Shown here: positions 18,792-29,886 of the stretch, piece after piece
How the letters are laid out: the number at the start of each line of letters is the position of its first letter
Position numbering within the stretch: position 1 is the stretch's first letter
Assembly: GCA_016931535.1 (NCBI GenBank)
Contig: JAFGEP010000137.1
Coordinates: 1 to 40,582 of the forward strand
Length of the DNA stretch: 40,582 nt
Origin: Bradymonadales bacterium
GTDB taxonomy: Bacteria > Myxococcota_A > Bradymonadia > JAFGEP01
Reading direction: 5' to 3'
Made by a program: the position numbers and the translations under genes
The notes under the pieces: model-generated
Told to the model about the DNA's origin: nothing
Seen by the model: the letters and a program-made list of their open reading frames with translations, nothing else
Databases searched by the model: none

Positions 18792-19981
18792 TGGATCTTG
18801 GCCACCGTGCTGCGATAGGTCGGACTGTTGGGATCGATGTCCACCACGGCCACTGCGTCTTCGTTGAAAAGGGTCACGTAGATGCGCTGGTGGCGGGTCT
18901 GGTCCACCGCCATGCGGCTGGGGCCGTCACCGACCTCGAAATGATCCACCACCAGGCAGTTGTCGGGGTCCACCACCGTCAGCTGGTCGGCCCCGTACTC
19001 GGCCACATACAGAGCGGGACCGAGCTCATCCTCGACGTAGGCCAAGGCGGTGGGCGTCTTGGCCAGGTCGATCTGATCGATCAGGAGATCCCGACTGCCC
19101 CCGCCATACAGCGGGTCCGAGGGGGAGGTGTCGATGACCAGGATGGCGTTGGGGTTCCGGACAGCCACGAAGGCCCGGTTTCCATCTGGTGCAAATACGA
19201 TGTCGCGGGCGTCGTAGGTCCCGAGCGGGTTGGACAAGGAGACACTGCCCAACCCATAGATGGCGGCGATGTCCCCTTCCCTTCCGACCACCGGCCAGAA
19301 GGACCGGATCTGTCCACTGAAACGCCCCACCGCATAGTAGTAACCATTGCGCGGATTGATGGCGATCGCGCTCCCACCAGCGATCAGGTCGGTGCTCAAA
19401 CGGACCTCCGTGCTCGGGTCGCCGTTCTTGATCGAGATGGCGCTGATGGCGGCAGACTGCAGGTGGCTGGTCACGATCAGCTCGATCGCCGTCAGGCCGC
19501 CCACCTCCAGGTCGGCCTCGAACTGGTCGACCACCAGCGCCACCGGGTCGGCGGCCAGGTTGGTCAGGCGGCAGGGCAGCCCATCGAGCCTCTCCTCGCA
19601 GCGCAGGCTTCTCCCCGAGGCGGACACGTTGAGTCGGACCACCGAGTCGTCCCCCCGCACCGCCACGTACAGCCGGCGGGCGTCCTCGGACAGCACCGTC
19701 TGCGAGCCGAAGGAGCCGATGGTCATGGTGGTCTCCGGCAGGATCTCCAGGACGTCGGTATCCACCACCGCCACCGTACCCCCTCGATCGTGGCGATAGG
19801 ATACGTCGAAGTTGGAGCTCACCACGTACAGATAGCGTCCCTCGGGATGAACGGCGATGCCGACCGGGAAGAACAATCGGTCGGCAGGAGCCAAGACCCC
19901 TTGGAACTCTTGACAGGCGACGATCCCACTCCCCAACAGGGCGATCGTGCCAAGCACAGCCAGGGCGCGGTCAAGTTTCAC
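18788..19981 (-). CDS. YVTN-type beta-propeller lipoprotein
   Basis: A 397-residue protein using the GTG at 19981, which gives a compact signal peptide ending IVA-Cys23, a good lipobox. The frame also opens at a TTG 33 bp upstream, but that has no ribosome-binding site, whereas GAGAGG lies before the GTG. The mature protein is made of repeated blade-like units such as RYLYVVSS, RRLYVAVRGDDSVVRL, NRAFVAVRNPNAILVIDT and RIYVTLFNEDAVAVVDID, typical of YVTN/NHL-like propellers. It is probably an outer-membrane-anchored binding scaffold. It overlaps the next gene by 4 bp, which suggests that the two products work together. No enzymatic motif was seen. Confidence 0.82.
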   Translation of the reverse strand: MKLDRALAVLGTIALLGSGIVACQEFQGVLAPADRLFFPVGIAVHPEGRYLYVVSSNFDVSYRHDRGGTVAVVDTDVLEILPETTMTIGSFGSQTVLSEDARRLYVAVRGDDSVVRLNVSASGRSLRCEERLDGLPCRLTNLAADPVALVVDQFEADLEVGGLTAIELIVTSHLQSAAISAISIKNGDPSTEVRLSTDLIAGGSAIAINPRNGYYYAVGRFSGQIRSFWPVVGREGDIAAIYGLGSVSLSNPLGTYDARDIVFAPDGNRAFVAVRNPNAILVIDTSPSDPLYGGGSRDLLIDQIDLAKTPTALAYVEDELGPALYVAEYGADQLTVVDPDNCLVVDHFEVGDGPSRMAVDQTRHQRIYVTLFNEDAVAVVDIDPNSPTYRSTVAKIQ

Positions 19982-20144
19982 GGCTTTGTTGTCCCTCTCA
20001 TAGCCAGTTACCAAGCCAACCGGTTCGATCCCGGCATTCTACACCCCGGGCCGATCCAGGTCCATGCCGGTCCGGGCCAGCAGAGCGTGCCAAGAGGAAG
20101 CCGGCCGCCAACCCGGCGCCATCCAGGGACGGCACCGGGTCTGC

Positions 20145-22826
<2,682 letters not shown>

Positions 22827-22836
22827 GGATCATTGT

Positions 22837-22842
22837 CCTCCT
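22837..22842 (-). promoter_or_regulatory. Ribosome-binding site fixing the ppdK GTG start
   Basis: AGGAGG on the minus strand, 10 nt upstream of the GTG at 22826. A nearby ATG at about 22833 is out of frame, so this site supports the GTG as the true start. Confidence 0.85.
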
Positions 22843-22849
22843 GCCCCGC

Positions 22850-24916
22850 TCAGGTCGGTTCGAGCTGGATCCTGGAGATGTCCGCGATCGAGCCGAACAG
22901 CTCCTGGATGCTGCCTAGCAGGGCCAAGCGATTCTGTTTCACCTCTGGGTTGTCAGTCATGACGAGCACGCTTTCAAAGAAATGGTCGATCGGCTGTTTC
23001 AGTTCGATCAAGCCCGAGACGGCGGCGCTGAAGTCGCGCTCCTGCAGGCTGGATCCCACCCGCGAACGGGTCTCTTGGTAGGCAGCCCACAGCCCCCGCT
23101 CGGCATCGTGCTCGAAATAGGCGGGGTTCACCGGGACCGCCACCTTCTCCTTCAGGATGTTGTTGACCCGCTTGACCGCAACGGCCAGCGGCTCGAAGTC
23201 GGCCGCCTGGAGAATGGAGGCCACCGCCTGCACCCGGGCCGCCGCCGACACCAGGTCGTCGATCCCGGTGACCAGCACGGCGTCGATCACGTCCCCCCGG
23301 ACCTCGGCGCCTAGCAGGCCCTTGAGGCGAACCCGAAAGAACCCCTCGATGGCGGCCAGCAATGCGCCCGGCTCTCCCTTGCAGGCGGGAACCTGGGCCA
23401 ACGCCACCGCGATGAGTTCCCGTAGGGAGTAGACCAGCTGGTGCTCCAGGGTGATGCGGATGATCCCCAGCGCCGCCCGCCGAAGGCCGTAGGGGTCGGC
23501 CGTCCCGGTGGGCTCCAATCCCACGCAGAAGCAGCTGGCGATGGTGTCCATCTTGTCCGCCATGGAGACGACCATCCCCGCGGGAGTCCTGGGCACCCGG
23601 TCGCCTGCTCCTTTGGGCAAGTAGTGCTCGGCAATGGCCGACGCCACCTCCTCCGGCTCGCCATCTACCTTGCGGGCGTACTCCCCTCCCATGATCCCCT
23701 GGAGCTCGGGGAACTCGCCCACCATGTCGGTGCTGAGGTCGGCCTTGCAGAGGAAGGCCGCCCTGCGGGCCGCCTCGGCGGCTTGAGGGCACAGCCGGCC
23801 GCTCAGGTGATCGGACAGGGCCACCACTCGATCCACCTTGTCGCGCAGGCTGCCGAGCTGCTGCAAGAAGACGATCTGGGAGAGGTCGGCCACCCGGGTG
23901 TGGAGGGGACGCTGGCAGTCCCGGGCCAGGAAAAACTCGGCGTCGTTGAGGCGGGCCACCAGGACCCGGACGTTGCCCCGCACGACTACCGATGGATCGC
24001 GCACCTGGGTGTTGTAGACGATGAGGAATCGATTCACGAGGTGGCCGGCTTCGTCCTCCACCGCGAAGTAGCGCTGGTGCTCCTTGAGCTCGCTGATGAG
24101 CACCTCCCGGGGCAGCGCCAGAAACCGGGGGTCGAAGGTGCCCACCGCCACCAGCGGGTACTCCACCAGCTGGGTCACCTCGTCCAGCAGCTCCTCATCG
24201 TGCACCAGCCTGTCCGGGGCGGCAGCCTGACGGATCAGCTCCAGGATCCGGGACCGTCGCTGCTGGGGGTTGGCCAACACGAAGGCCTGCTCCAGGATCC
24301 GCTCGTACTCCCTCGGGTTGGGGATCCCGTGCGGCCCAGGGCTCATGAAGCGATGGCCGAAGGTCTGGTTGCCGCTTTCAATCCCGGCAAAATGGACCGA
24401 TACCGGGGTCTCGCCCAGCATGGCCGCGATCCAGTGAACCGGCCGGCCCCAGCTCGCTTGGGTCCATCCCCAGTGCATCGGCTTGGGCCAGGGGATCTGC
24501 GCGATCAACCGCTCCAGCAGGGGACCTAGCACCTGTTGTGCCGGTCGGCCCGGCTCGACGGTGAGCAGGGCGACATACGCCCCCTTTTCCGTCTGCACCA
24601 CTTGCAGATCCTCGACCGACTTCCCCTGGGATCGCGCGAATCCGACGGCCGCCTTGGTGGGCTGGCCTGCAGCATCGAAGGCCGCTCGGGCCGAGGGGCC
24701 GATCCGCGTCAATTGCAGGTCGGTGGTCCGTTCGGCCACATCGGACACCCGCAGAGCTAGCCGCCGAGGAGTGGCAAATCGTTCGATGAGGCCATGGGTC
24801 AGACGCTGAACGCTGGCCTGGCTTTCGAACTGGGTTGCCAGGTACTCGATGGCCGGCATGACACTGGCCGGGGGAAGCTCTTCGGTCCCGATTTCAACGA
24901 GCAGATCCAAGGTCAA
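22850..24916 (-). CDS. glyS: Glycine-tRNA ligase beta subunit
   Basis: A 688-residue beta chain of the heterotetrameric (alpha2beta2) bacterial glycyl-tRNA synthetase, which binds tRNA and the anticodon. The opening LLVEIGTEELPPASVMPA is a family hallmark, and HPLxAVGTFD-like and LPREVLISELKEHQRYFAV segments follow. The C terminus matches the anticodon-binding end. The size equals E. coli GlyS (689). The start codon is TTG at 24916, with GAGG very close upstream. There is no in-frame ATG before the conserved N terminus, so the TTG is accepted. Downstream of glyQ by 127 bp and upstream of ppdK by 23 bp. Confidence 0.96.
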   Translation of the reverse strand: MTLDLLVEIGTEELPPASVMPAIEYLATQFESQASVQRLTHGLIERFATPRRLALRVSDVAERTTDLQLTRIGPSARAAFDAAGQPTKAAVGFARSQGKSVEDLQVVQTEKGAYVALLTVEPGRPAQQVLGPLLERLIAQIPWPKPMHWGWTQASWGRPVHWIAAMLGETPVSVHFAGIESGNQTFGHRFMSPGPHGIPNPREYERILEQAFVLANPQQRRSRILELIRQAAAPDRLVHDEELLDEVTQLVEYPLVAVGTFDPRFLALPREVLISELKEHQRYFAVEDEAGHLVNRFLIVYNTQVRDPSVVVRGNVRVLVARLNDAEFFLARDCQRPLHTRVADLSQIVFLQQLGSLRDKVDRVVALSDHLSGRLCPQAAEAARRAAFLCKADLSTDMVGEFPELQGIMGGEYARKVDGEPEEVASAIAEHYLPKGAGDRVPRTPAGMVVSMADKMDTIASCFCVGLEPTGTADPYGLRRAALGIIRITLEHQLVYSLRELIAVALAQVPACKGEPGALLAAIEGFFRVRLKGLLGAEVRGDVIDAVLVTGIDDLVSAAARVQAVASILQAADFEPLAVAVKRVNNILKEKVAVPVNPAYFEHDAERGLWAAYQETRSRVGSSLQERDFSAAVSGLIELKQPIDHFFESVLVMTDNPEVKQNRLALLGSIQELFGSIADISRIQLEPT

Positions 24917-25042
24917 ATCCTCGATTGTGTACCTCGTAAGCGGGCCGCCCGGGCGGTCGATCGTTGCGGCCTCCCTGGTTCGTGGCCACTGATTGACTCC
25001 CGACGCCTGACCTCATCCCGGCCAACTCCGTTGGTGGTCCCC

Positions 25043-25954
<912 letters not shown>

Positions 25955-26050
25955 CTCCGCTCCGCCAAGTTGCGCGCATAAACTGCACGAGGGCGCAGAA
26001 AAATTCAACTGTCGCCGCAGATGACCGATCGAGACTGCAGACCAACCGAT

Positions 26051-26079
26051 TTGGATTGCATCCCCAGGGCTACTATGCT
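26051..26079 (+). promoter_or_regulatory. Candidate promoter for the lipoprotein-lspA-lgt operon
   Basis: TTGGAT (26051-26056), a 17-bp spacer and TATGCT (26074-26079) lie 66 bp before the GTG start of the cysteine-rich lipoprotein gene. Spacing is ideal. The boxes match three of six and four of six sigma70 consensus bases, so this is only a candidate. Confidence 0.35.
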
Positions 26080-26145
26080 AACGGCAGCGGGTCACGTCCG
26101 TAGATACCCAGTGTAACTCCGGTAGTTGGCCCGAAGGGGGTCAGG

Positions 26146-27477
26146 GTGCCAAAAACAGTCCGGTCCAGATCGAACAGCAGCCCGAGAGGGGGCACCCCAA
26201 GGCGTGGTCGCCTTCCCAGTGACCGGGTACTGCCGATTCTGCTCCTTCCGTTCCTGCTCTCGCTGATCGGATGTACCGAGAACGAGGGGAACTCCTGCGT
26301 ACTGAGCCAGGAATGCCCACAATCCATGGTCTGCCTGGATGCGAACTGCGTGCAGATGGCGTGCTACACCCGCCTGGATTGCCCGGTGGATGCGGTGTGC
26401 CACAACGGCGATCACCTCTGCAAATCGCTGGAGTGCCGGAGCCATCGAGACTGTGCCGACCGTCCCCTCACCCCCTACTGCCTGCACGGCATCTGCCAGG
26501 CCGACCCGCCCCCCCAATGCCAGTCCCGCAGTCAGTGCGGTGTGGGCGAGGCCTGCAAGCTGGGGGAATGCGTGGAGGTGGCCGAAGCTGCCCGCTGCTC
26601 CGACAACGAGGATTGTGGTAATCCGTTGGTCTGCGACCCCTATCTCGGCACACCGGGCGCCTGTTTCAGGCCCTGCAGTCGACACTCGGATTGCGAGCAG
26701 TACAGCGGACTGAGGGCCTGCGAACCCAGCTCCGGTTTCTGCCAGCCGGTGGAGTGTCTCGAGGACATCGACTGCGGGTACGACGAGGTCTGCACCCCCG
26801 ACTACTTCTGCGAACCGGAGCTGTCCTACTGCCCGACCCTGATCTGCCAAGGCACCGATCGCCCCTTCAAGACCGAGCCCATCGATGACATGTGCCGCTG
26901 CGTCCAGTGCCTGAGCGACAACCACTGCAGCCAGATAGGCCTGGAGGTCTGTACCGAACGACGGCGCTGCCTGTACTGCGAGGTCGCCGCTGAAGAGGCC
27001 ACCGACTGCCCTTCAGAGCACCCCTTCTTCCAGGAGGGCTGCTGTCTCGATTGCCTCGAAGAGGACGATTGCCAGCACATGGGACTGGGATCGATCTGCA
27101 GCCGAGGGCGGTGCATCCCCTGCAACTGCCTGGCAGGATGCGCCTGTCCCGTGGGCTCTACCTGCCAGACCACCGAGAACCCGGGCCAGGGGGTCTGTAT
27201 GCCGGGACAGGGCGGCGAGGGAGATGCCTGCCTGGCTCAACCGGACTGCCAGGATGGCCTGGCCTGCTCCTACGCCACCGGTCGTTGCGTGGAGGAGGCA
27301 ACCGGCTCCTTCTGCAGCGAGGCGGGTTGTCCCGAACCCAGCCGATGCGCCTCTCGGACCGAGGGCGCCCTGTGCTACGGCTGTGGCAACGACCAGGAAT
27401 GTCCCGACACCTTCTTTTGTTACATTCCCGCCCAGCCATGGGAGTACGAGGGGGGGCTCTGTCTGCCCGGGGAGTAA
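26146..27477 (+). CDS. Cysteine-rich (Dickkopf-like) lipoprotein
   Basis: A 443-residue protein starting at GTG, with GGGGGT upstream. The basic N terminus, hydrophobic core and LSLIG-Cys43 form a strong lipoprotein signal. I count 63 cysteines from Cys43 onward, about 15 percent of the mature chain. They fall in repeating patterns such as C-x(5)-D-C-x(5)-C, with D-C before most units (LDC, RDC, EDC, SDC, IDC, DDC, PDC). This recalls Dickkopf-type or similar disulfide-rich extracellular modules and predicts a rigid disulfide rod on the cell surface. The substrate or ligand is unknown. The lspA start lies 8 bp after its stop, so it is cotranscribed with the enzymes that process lipoproteins. 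Confidence 0.82.
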   Translation: MPKTVRSRSNSSPRGGTPRRGRLPSDRVLPILLLPFLLSLIGCTENEGNSCVLSQECPQSMVCLDANCVQMACYTRLDCPVDAVCHNGDHLCKSLECRSHRDCADRPLTPYCLHGICQADPPPQCQSRSQCGVGEACKLGECVEVAEAARCSDNEDCGNPLVCDPYLGTPGACFRPCSRHSDCEQYSGLRACEPSSGFCQPVECLEDIDCGYDEVCTPDYFCEPELSYCPTLICQGTDRPFKTEPIDDMCRCVQCLSDNHCSQIGLEVCTERRRCLYCEVAAEEATDCPSEHPFFQEGCCLDCLEEDDCQHMGLGSICSRGRCIPCNCLAGCACPVGSTCQTTENPGQGVCMPGQGGEGDACLAQPDCQDGLACSYATGRCVEEATGSFCSEAGCPEPSRCASRTEGALCYGCGNDQECPDTFFCYIPAQPWEYEGGLCLPGE

Positions 27478-27485
27478 GCTCCACA

Positions 27486-28214
27486 ATGAAGAAGTACCTG
27501 TTGTTGGCCGTGGTCGTCGTCCTTTCCCTGGGAGCGGATCTGCTGGCCAAGCATCTCGCCAAGACACGCTTGGCCTCGGAGGCCTACCAGCATTTCCTCC
27601 TCTTCGACGTCCCCCCCGACGGCGCTGGGACGACCGTGGGGCAGTTCCTCGAAGAGGAGTTCTCCCTGAGCTCACCGGAGGTAATCCAACAGATCGCAGC
27701 CCACAGCACCGATATCCTGGATCGGTCCGGCGCCGTCTTGCGCACCGGCAACCTGGAGAACCACCTCCTCGAGGGGGGTGAGACGTTACAAGTGCGCAAC
27801 CGCTCGCTCACCGTGGTGGACGGGTTTCTAGATTTCCGCTACGTGGAGAACAAGGGGGCCGCCTGGGGTTTTCTCTCCGACCAGGATGCCTCCTTTCGGC
27901 AGCCCTTTTTCATCATCGTCGGCCTTCTCGCCATCGGCGTCGTATTCCTTCTGTACCGCACCACCAGTGCCGACCGGACCCTGTTTCTGATCTCGTTGGC
28001 GCTGATCTTGGGAGGAGCGCTGGGCAACATCAGCGATCGCATCCGTTACCGGTACGTGGTGGATATGATCCACTGTCGTCCCGGGTTCGAGTATCCCACC
28101 TTCAATGTGGCCGACGCCTGGATCGTCATCGGCGTCGGGCTGATGATCATCCAGGTGATCCGGGAGCGGGTCGCACACCGAAAAGGCCGCAAGGTCGAAG
28201 CGGAAATCGGGTGA
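27486..28214 (+). CDS. lspA: Lipoprotein signal peptidase (signal peptidase II)
   Basis: A 242-residue inner-membrane aspartyl protease that cuts signal peptides from diacylglyceryl-modified prolipoproteins. Conserved motifs are present: ENKGAAWGFL (121-130), GGALGNISDR (176-185), VVDMI with the first catalytic Asp193, and FNVADAW with the second, Asp210. Four hydrophobic segments are visible. The typical length is about 160; the excess is mostly a segment of about 70 residues (about 30-103) between the first membrane helix and the RSLTVVDGFLDF strand that normally follows it closely. This segment contains acidic helices and should face the periplasm. It starts 8 bp after the cysteine-rich lipoprotein gene and precedes lgt. 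Confidence 0.92.
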   Translation: MKKYLLLAVVVVLSLGADLLAKHLAKTRLASEAYQHFLLFDVPPDGAGTTVGQFLEEEFSLSSPEVIQQIAAHSTDILDRSGAVLRTGNLENHLLEGGETLQVRNRSLTVVDGFLDFRYVENKGAAWGFLSDQDASFRQPFFIIVGLLAIGVVFLLYRTTSADRTLFLISLALILGGALGNISDRIRYRYVVDMIHCRPGFEYPTFNVADAWIVIGVGLMIIQVIRERVAHRKGRKVEAEIG

Positions 28215-28257
28215 CCAGAGGTGTAGCTCTGTCGAGTTCCCCTTTGGTGATGTGAAG

Positions 28258-29520
28258 ATGCTTCCGCAGTTCTTCGACATGATCGGCCTGGCTCCGCGCG
28301 GGCTGGGATTCGAGCGGGTGTTCTGGGCCCTCCTGTTCATCGCGGGGCTGGCGGTCTGTTACCGGGAATTCACTGTCCGTCGGCCGCTGGCGGACGCCTG
28401 GTACGGTTGGGCCTTTGGGCTGGCCCTGGTCGGATTCGGCGGTTATCGGCTGGTGCTCGCGATCTTCTGGCGCCAGGGATATTTCGGCCCCTCTGGTCTC
28501 AAGCTGTCGAACTACGGGCTGGCCATCGCCATCGGTTTCACCCTGGCCATCGCGGTGGCGGTGAGGGAAGCCCGCCGCAGCCCGGCCCCACCGACCGCCG
28601 GGCAGGTGCTGGATCTCTCCTTCTGGATCCTGGTGTTCTCCATCATCGGTTCTCGGCTGTTCTTTGCCCTGGTGAACTGGAGGGAGTACCTGGCGCTGTG
28701 CCTGGCCCCTGGCCAGGTGGAGGGATCGGAGGGGACCGCCGACTGCCTGGCCGTCCTGAAGTTCTGGCGAGGAGGCATGGTCTTCTATGGCGGCGTGGCC
28801 GGGGCGTTGCTGGCGGGGATCATCTATTGCAGGCGCCACCGTATCGGGTTCTTCAGAACGGCGGATGTGCTCATCCCCAGTCTGGCGCTGGGTCATGTCA
28901 TCGGCAGGCTCGGCTGCCTGGCGGCGGGATGCTGCTTTGGCCGGGTCTGCTCCGGCCCGCTGGGGGTGCGGTTCCCACCGGGCTCACCGGCATTCGTGGC
29001 TCACCATCACCAGCTCATGGCAACGGACTGGCAGGGGGCTGCACAGCTGGTGGAGCAGAGGGCCAGCCTGCCCGTGCACCCCACCCAGCTTTACGAAGCA
29101 TCGGCCGAGCTTCTCCTGTTCGTGGCGTTGCTGCTTTTGCGCACCAGAAAACGGTTCCACGGGCAGCTTCTGGCGATCTGGCTGATGGCCTATGCCGTGG
29201 TGCGGCTTGTGATCGAACTCTATCGCGGAGACAAGGTCCGAGGATTTGTCTTCGAGTGGACCCTGCCGGCACTGAACCGGCTCTTGGGGTTTCCCCATGG
29301 CGAGCCGACCATGCTGAGCACCAGCCAGGCGGTAAGCCTGGCCATCGGTGCGCTGGGCGTCGGGATGTACCTGGTGCTCCGGCGCAAACAGCGTGTAGGG
29401 ACCACGCCGGAGGACCCCTCTCCTCCCCCGAGGCGGAGCCCGGAGGAGGTGTCGCGGAGCGACGGAGGGGGCGATCCTAGTCTCTGGCCGGCCTCTCCTC
29501 CCCCGAGCCCTGACTCTTGA
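28258..29520 (+). CDS. lgt: Prolipoprotein diacylglyceryl transferase
   Basis: A 420-residue multi-pass inner-membrane enzyme that transfers diacylglyceryl from phosphatidylglycerol to the lipobox cysteine, the step before LspA. Motifs include RGGMVFYGGVAGALL (171-185), the signature GRLGCLAAGCCFGR (216-229), HPTQLYE (274-280) and ELYRGDKVRG (320-329). The ATG at 28258 is preferred over the GTG at 28252 because GGTGAT lies 7 bp before it. E. coli Lgt has 291 residues. The extra length includes a first-third extension and a Pro/Ser/Arg-rich cytoplasmic tail (about 381-420). The DNA for that tail is a palindromic repeat element, so the tail is probably not functional enzyme. Confidence 0.93.
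   Translation: MLPQFFDMIGLAPRGLGFERVFWALLFIAGLAVCYREFTVRRPLADAWYGWAFGLALVGFGGYRLVLAIFWRQGYFGPSGLKLSNYGLAIAIGFTLAIAVAVREARRSPAPPTAGQVLDLSFWILVFSIIGSRLFFALVNWREYLALCLAPGQVEGSEGTADCLAVLKFWRGGMVFYGGVAGALLAGIIYCRRHRIGFFRTADVLIPSLALGHVIGRLGCLAAGCCFGRVCSGPLGVRFPPGSPAFVAHHHQLMATDWQGAAQLVEQRASLPVHPTQLYEASAELLLFVALLLLRTRKRFHGQLLAIWLMAYAVVRLVIELYRGDKVRGFVFEWTLPALNRLLGFPHGEPTMLSTSQAVSLAIGALGVGMYLVLRRKQRVGTTPEDPSPPPRRSPEEVSRSDGGGDPSLWPASPPPSPDS
29417..29507 (+). repeat. Palindromic repeat element inside the 3' end of lgt (copy A)
   Basis: The core at 29421-29480 aligns with the reverse complement of 40021-40082 with only a few differences and 2 bp of length change. It begins CCTCCCCCGAGGCGGAGCCC and contains two potential hairpins, the first built from CTCCCCC with an imperfect complement. 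A 16-bp direct repeat starting CCTCTCCTCCCCCGAG flanks it (29417-29432 and 29492-29507). The element is translated as the Lgt tail. It resembles REP-type dispersed palindromes. Confidence 0.8.
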
Positions 29521-29886
29521 TCACATCTCGGGTCACGACAACCGAGGGGGGTAAATCCTTCCGAAAAACACTGGAGTTGGGTGTCGCCCCTTACGGGGCT
29601 TGGTCTGCACAGATGCCATACACCCCGGGCTTTAGCCCGGGGTAACAGAGGAGAACCGAAAGGCAAGCCCCGGAGGGGCGACAGGAGGCCATCACATTGC
29701 ACTTGTAGCCAAGGTCCTCCACATCCTTTCCTGACCGGGAAACGGCTTGAAAGATCCTGAAGCCAACCCGTTTGGTGTTCGGCTCTGGTCCTACCCGGAT
29801 TACACGAACCAACAGCGGCTAATCGCCGCATTTACAGCCATACTATAGAGAAGCGGCAGATGTGAACAAGAGTCAGGGGGGTCGGA
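29521..29886. other. 366-bp gene-free stretch between lgt and the Ser/Thr kinase
   Basis: The two flanking genes are convergent. The stretch holds the nested palindromic element described separately (29583-29682) and a short 5-bp stem GCGGC/GCCGC at 29815-29829. I found no tRNA shape, no credible coding frame and no U-rich intrinsic terminator. The AT content rises toward 29830-29870. Confidence 0.7.
29583..29682. repeat. Nested palindromic repeat element
   Basis: An outer inverted repeat pairs GTCGCCCC...GGGGCTTG (29583-29602) with CAAGCCCC...GGGGCGAC (29664-29682). Inside is a perfect hairpin ACCCCGGGCT-TT-AGCCCGGGGT (29622-29643). The outer arms are themselves imperfect hairpins. This architecture is like REP/BIME elements that can be mobilised by RAYT (TnpA-REP) transposases. 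No such transposase gene is in the window. It may also act as a transcription or mRNA-stability barrier between convergent genes. Confidence 0.8.
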
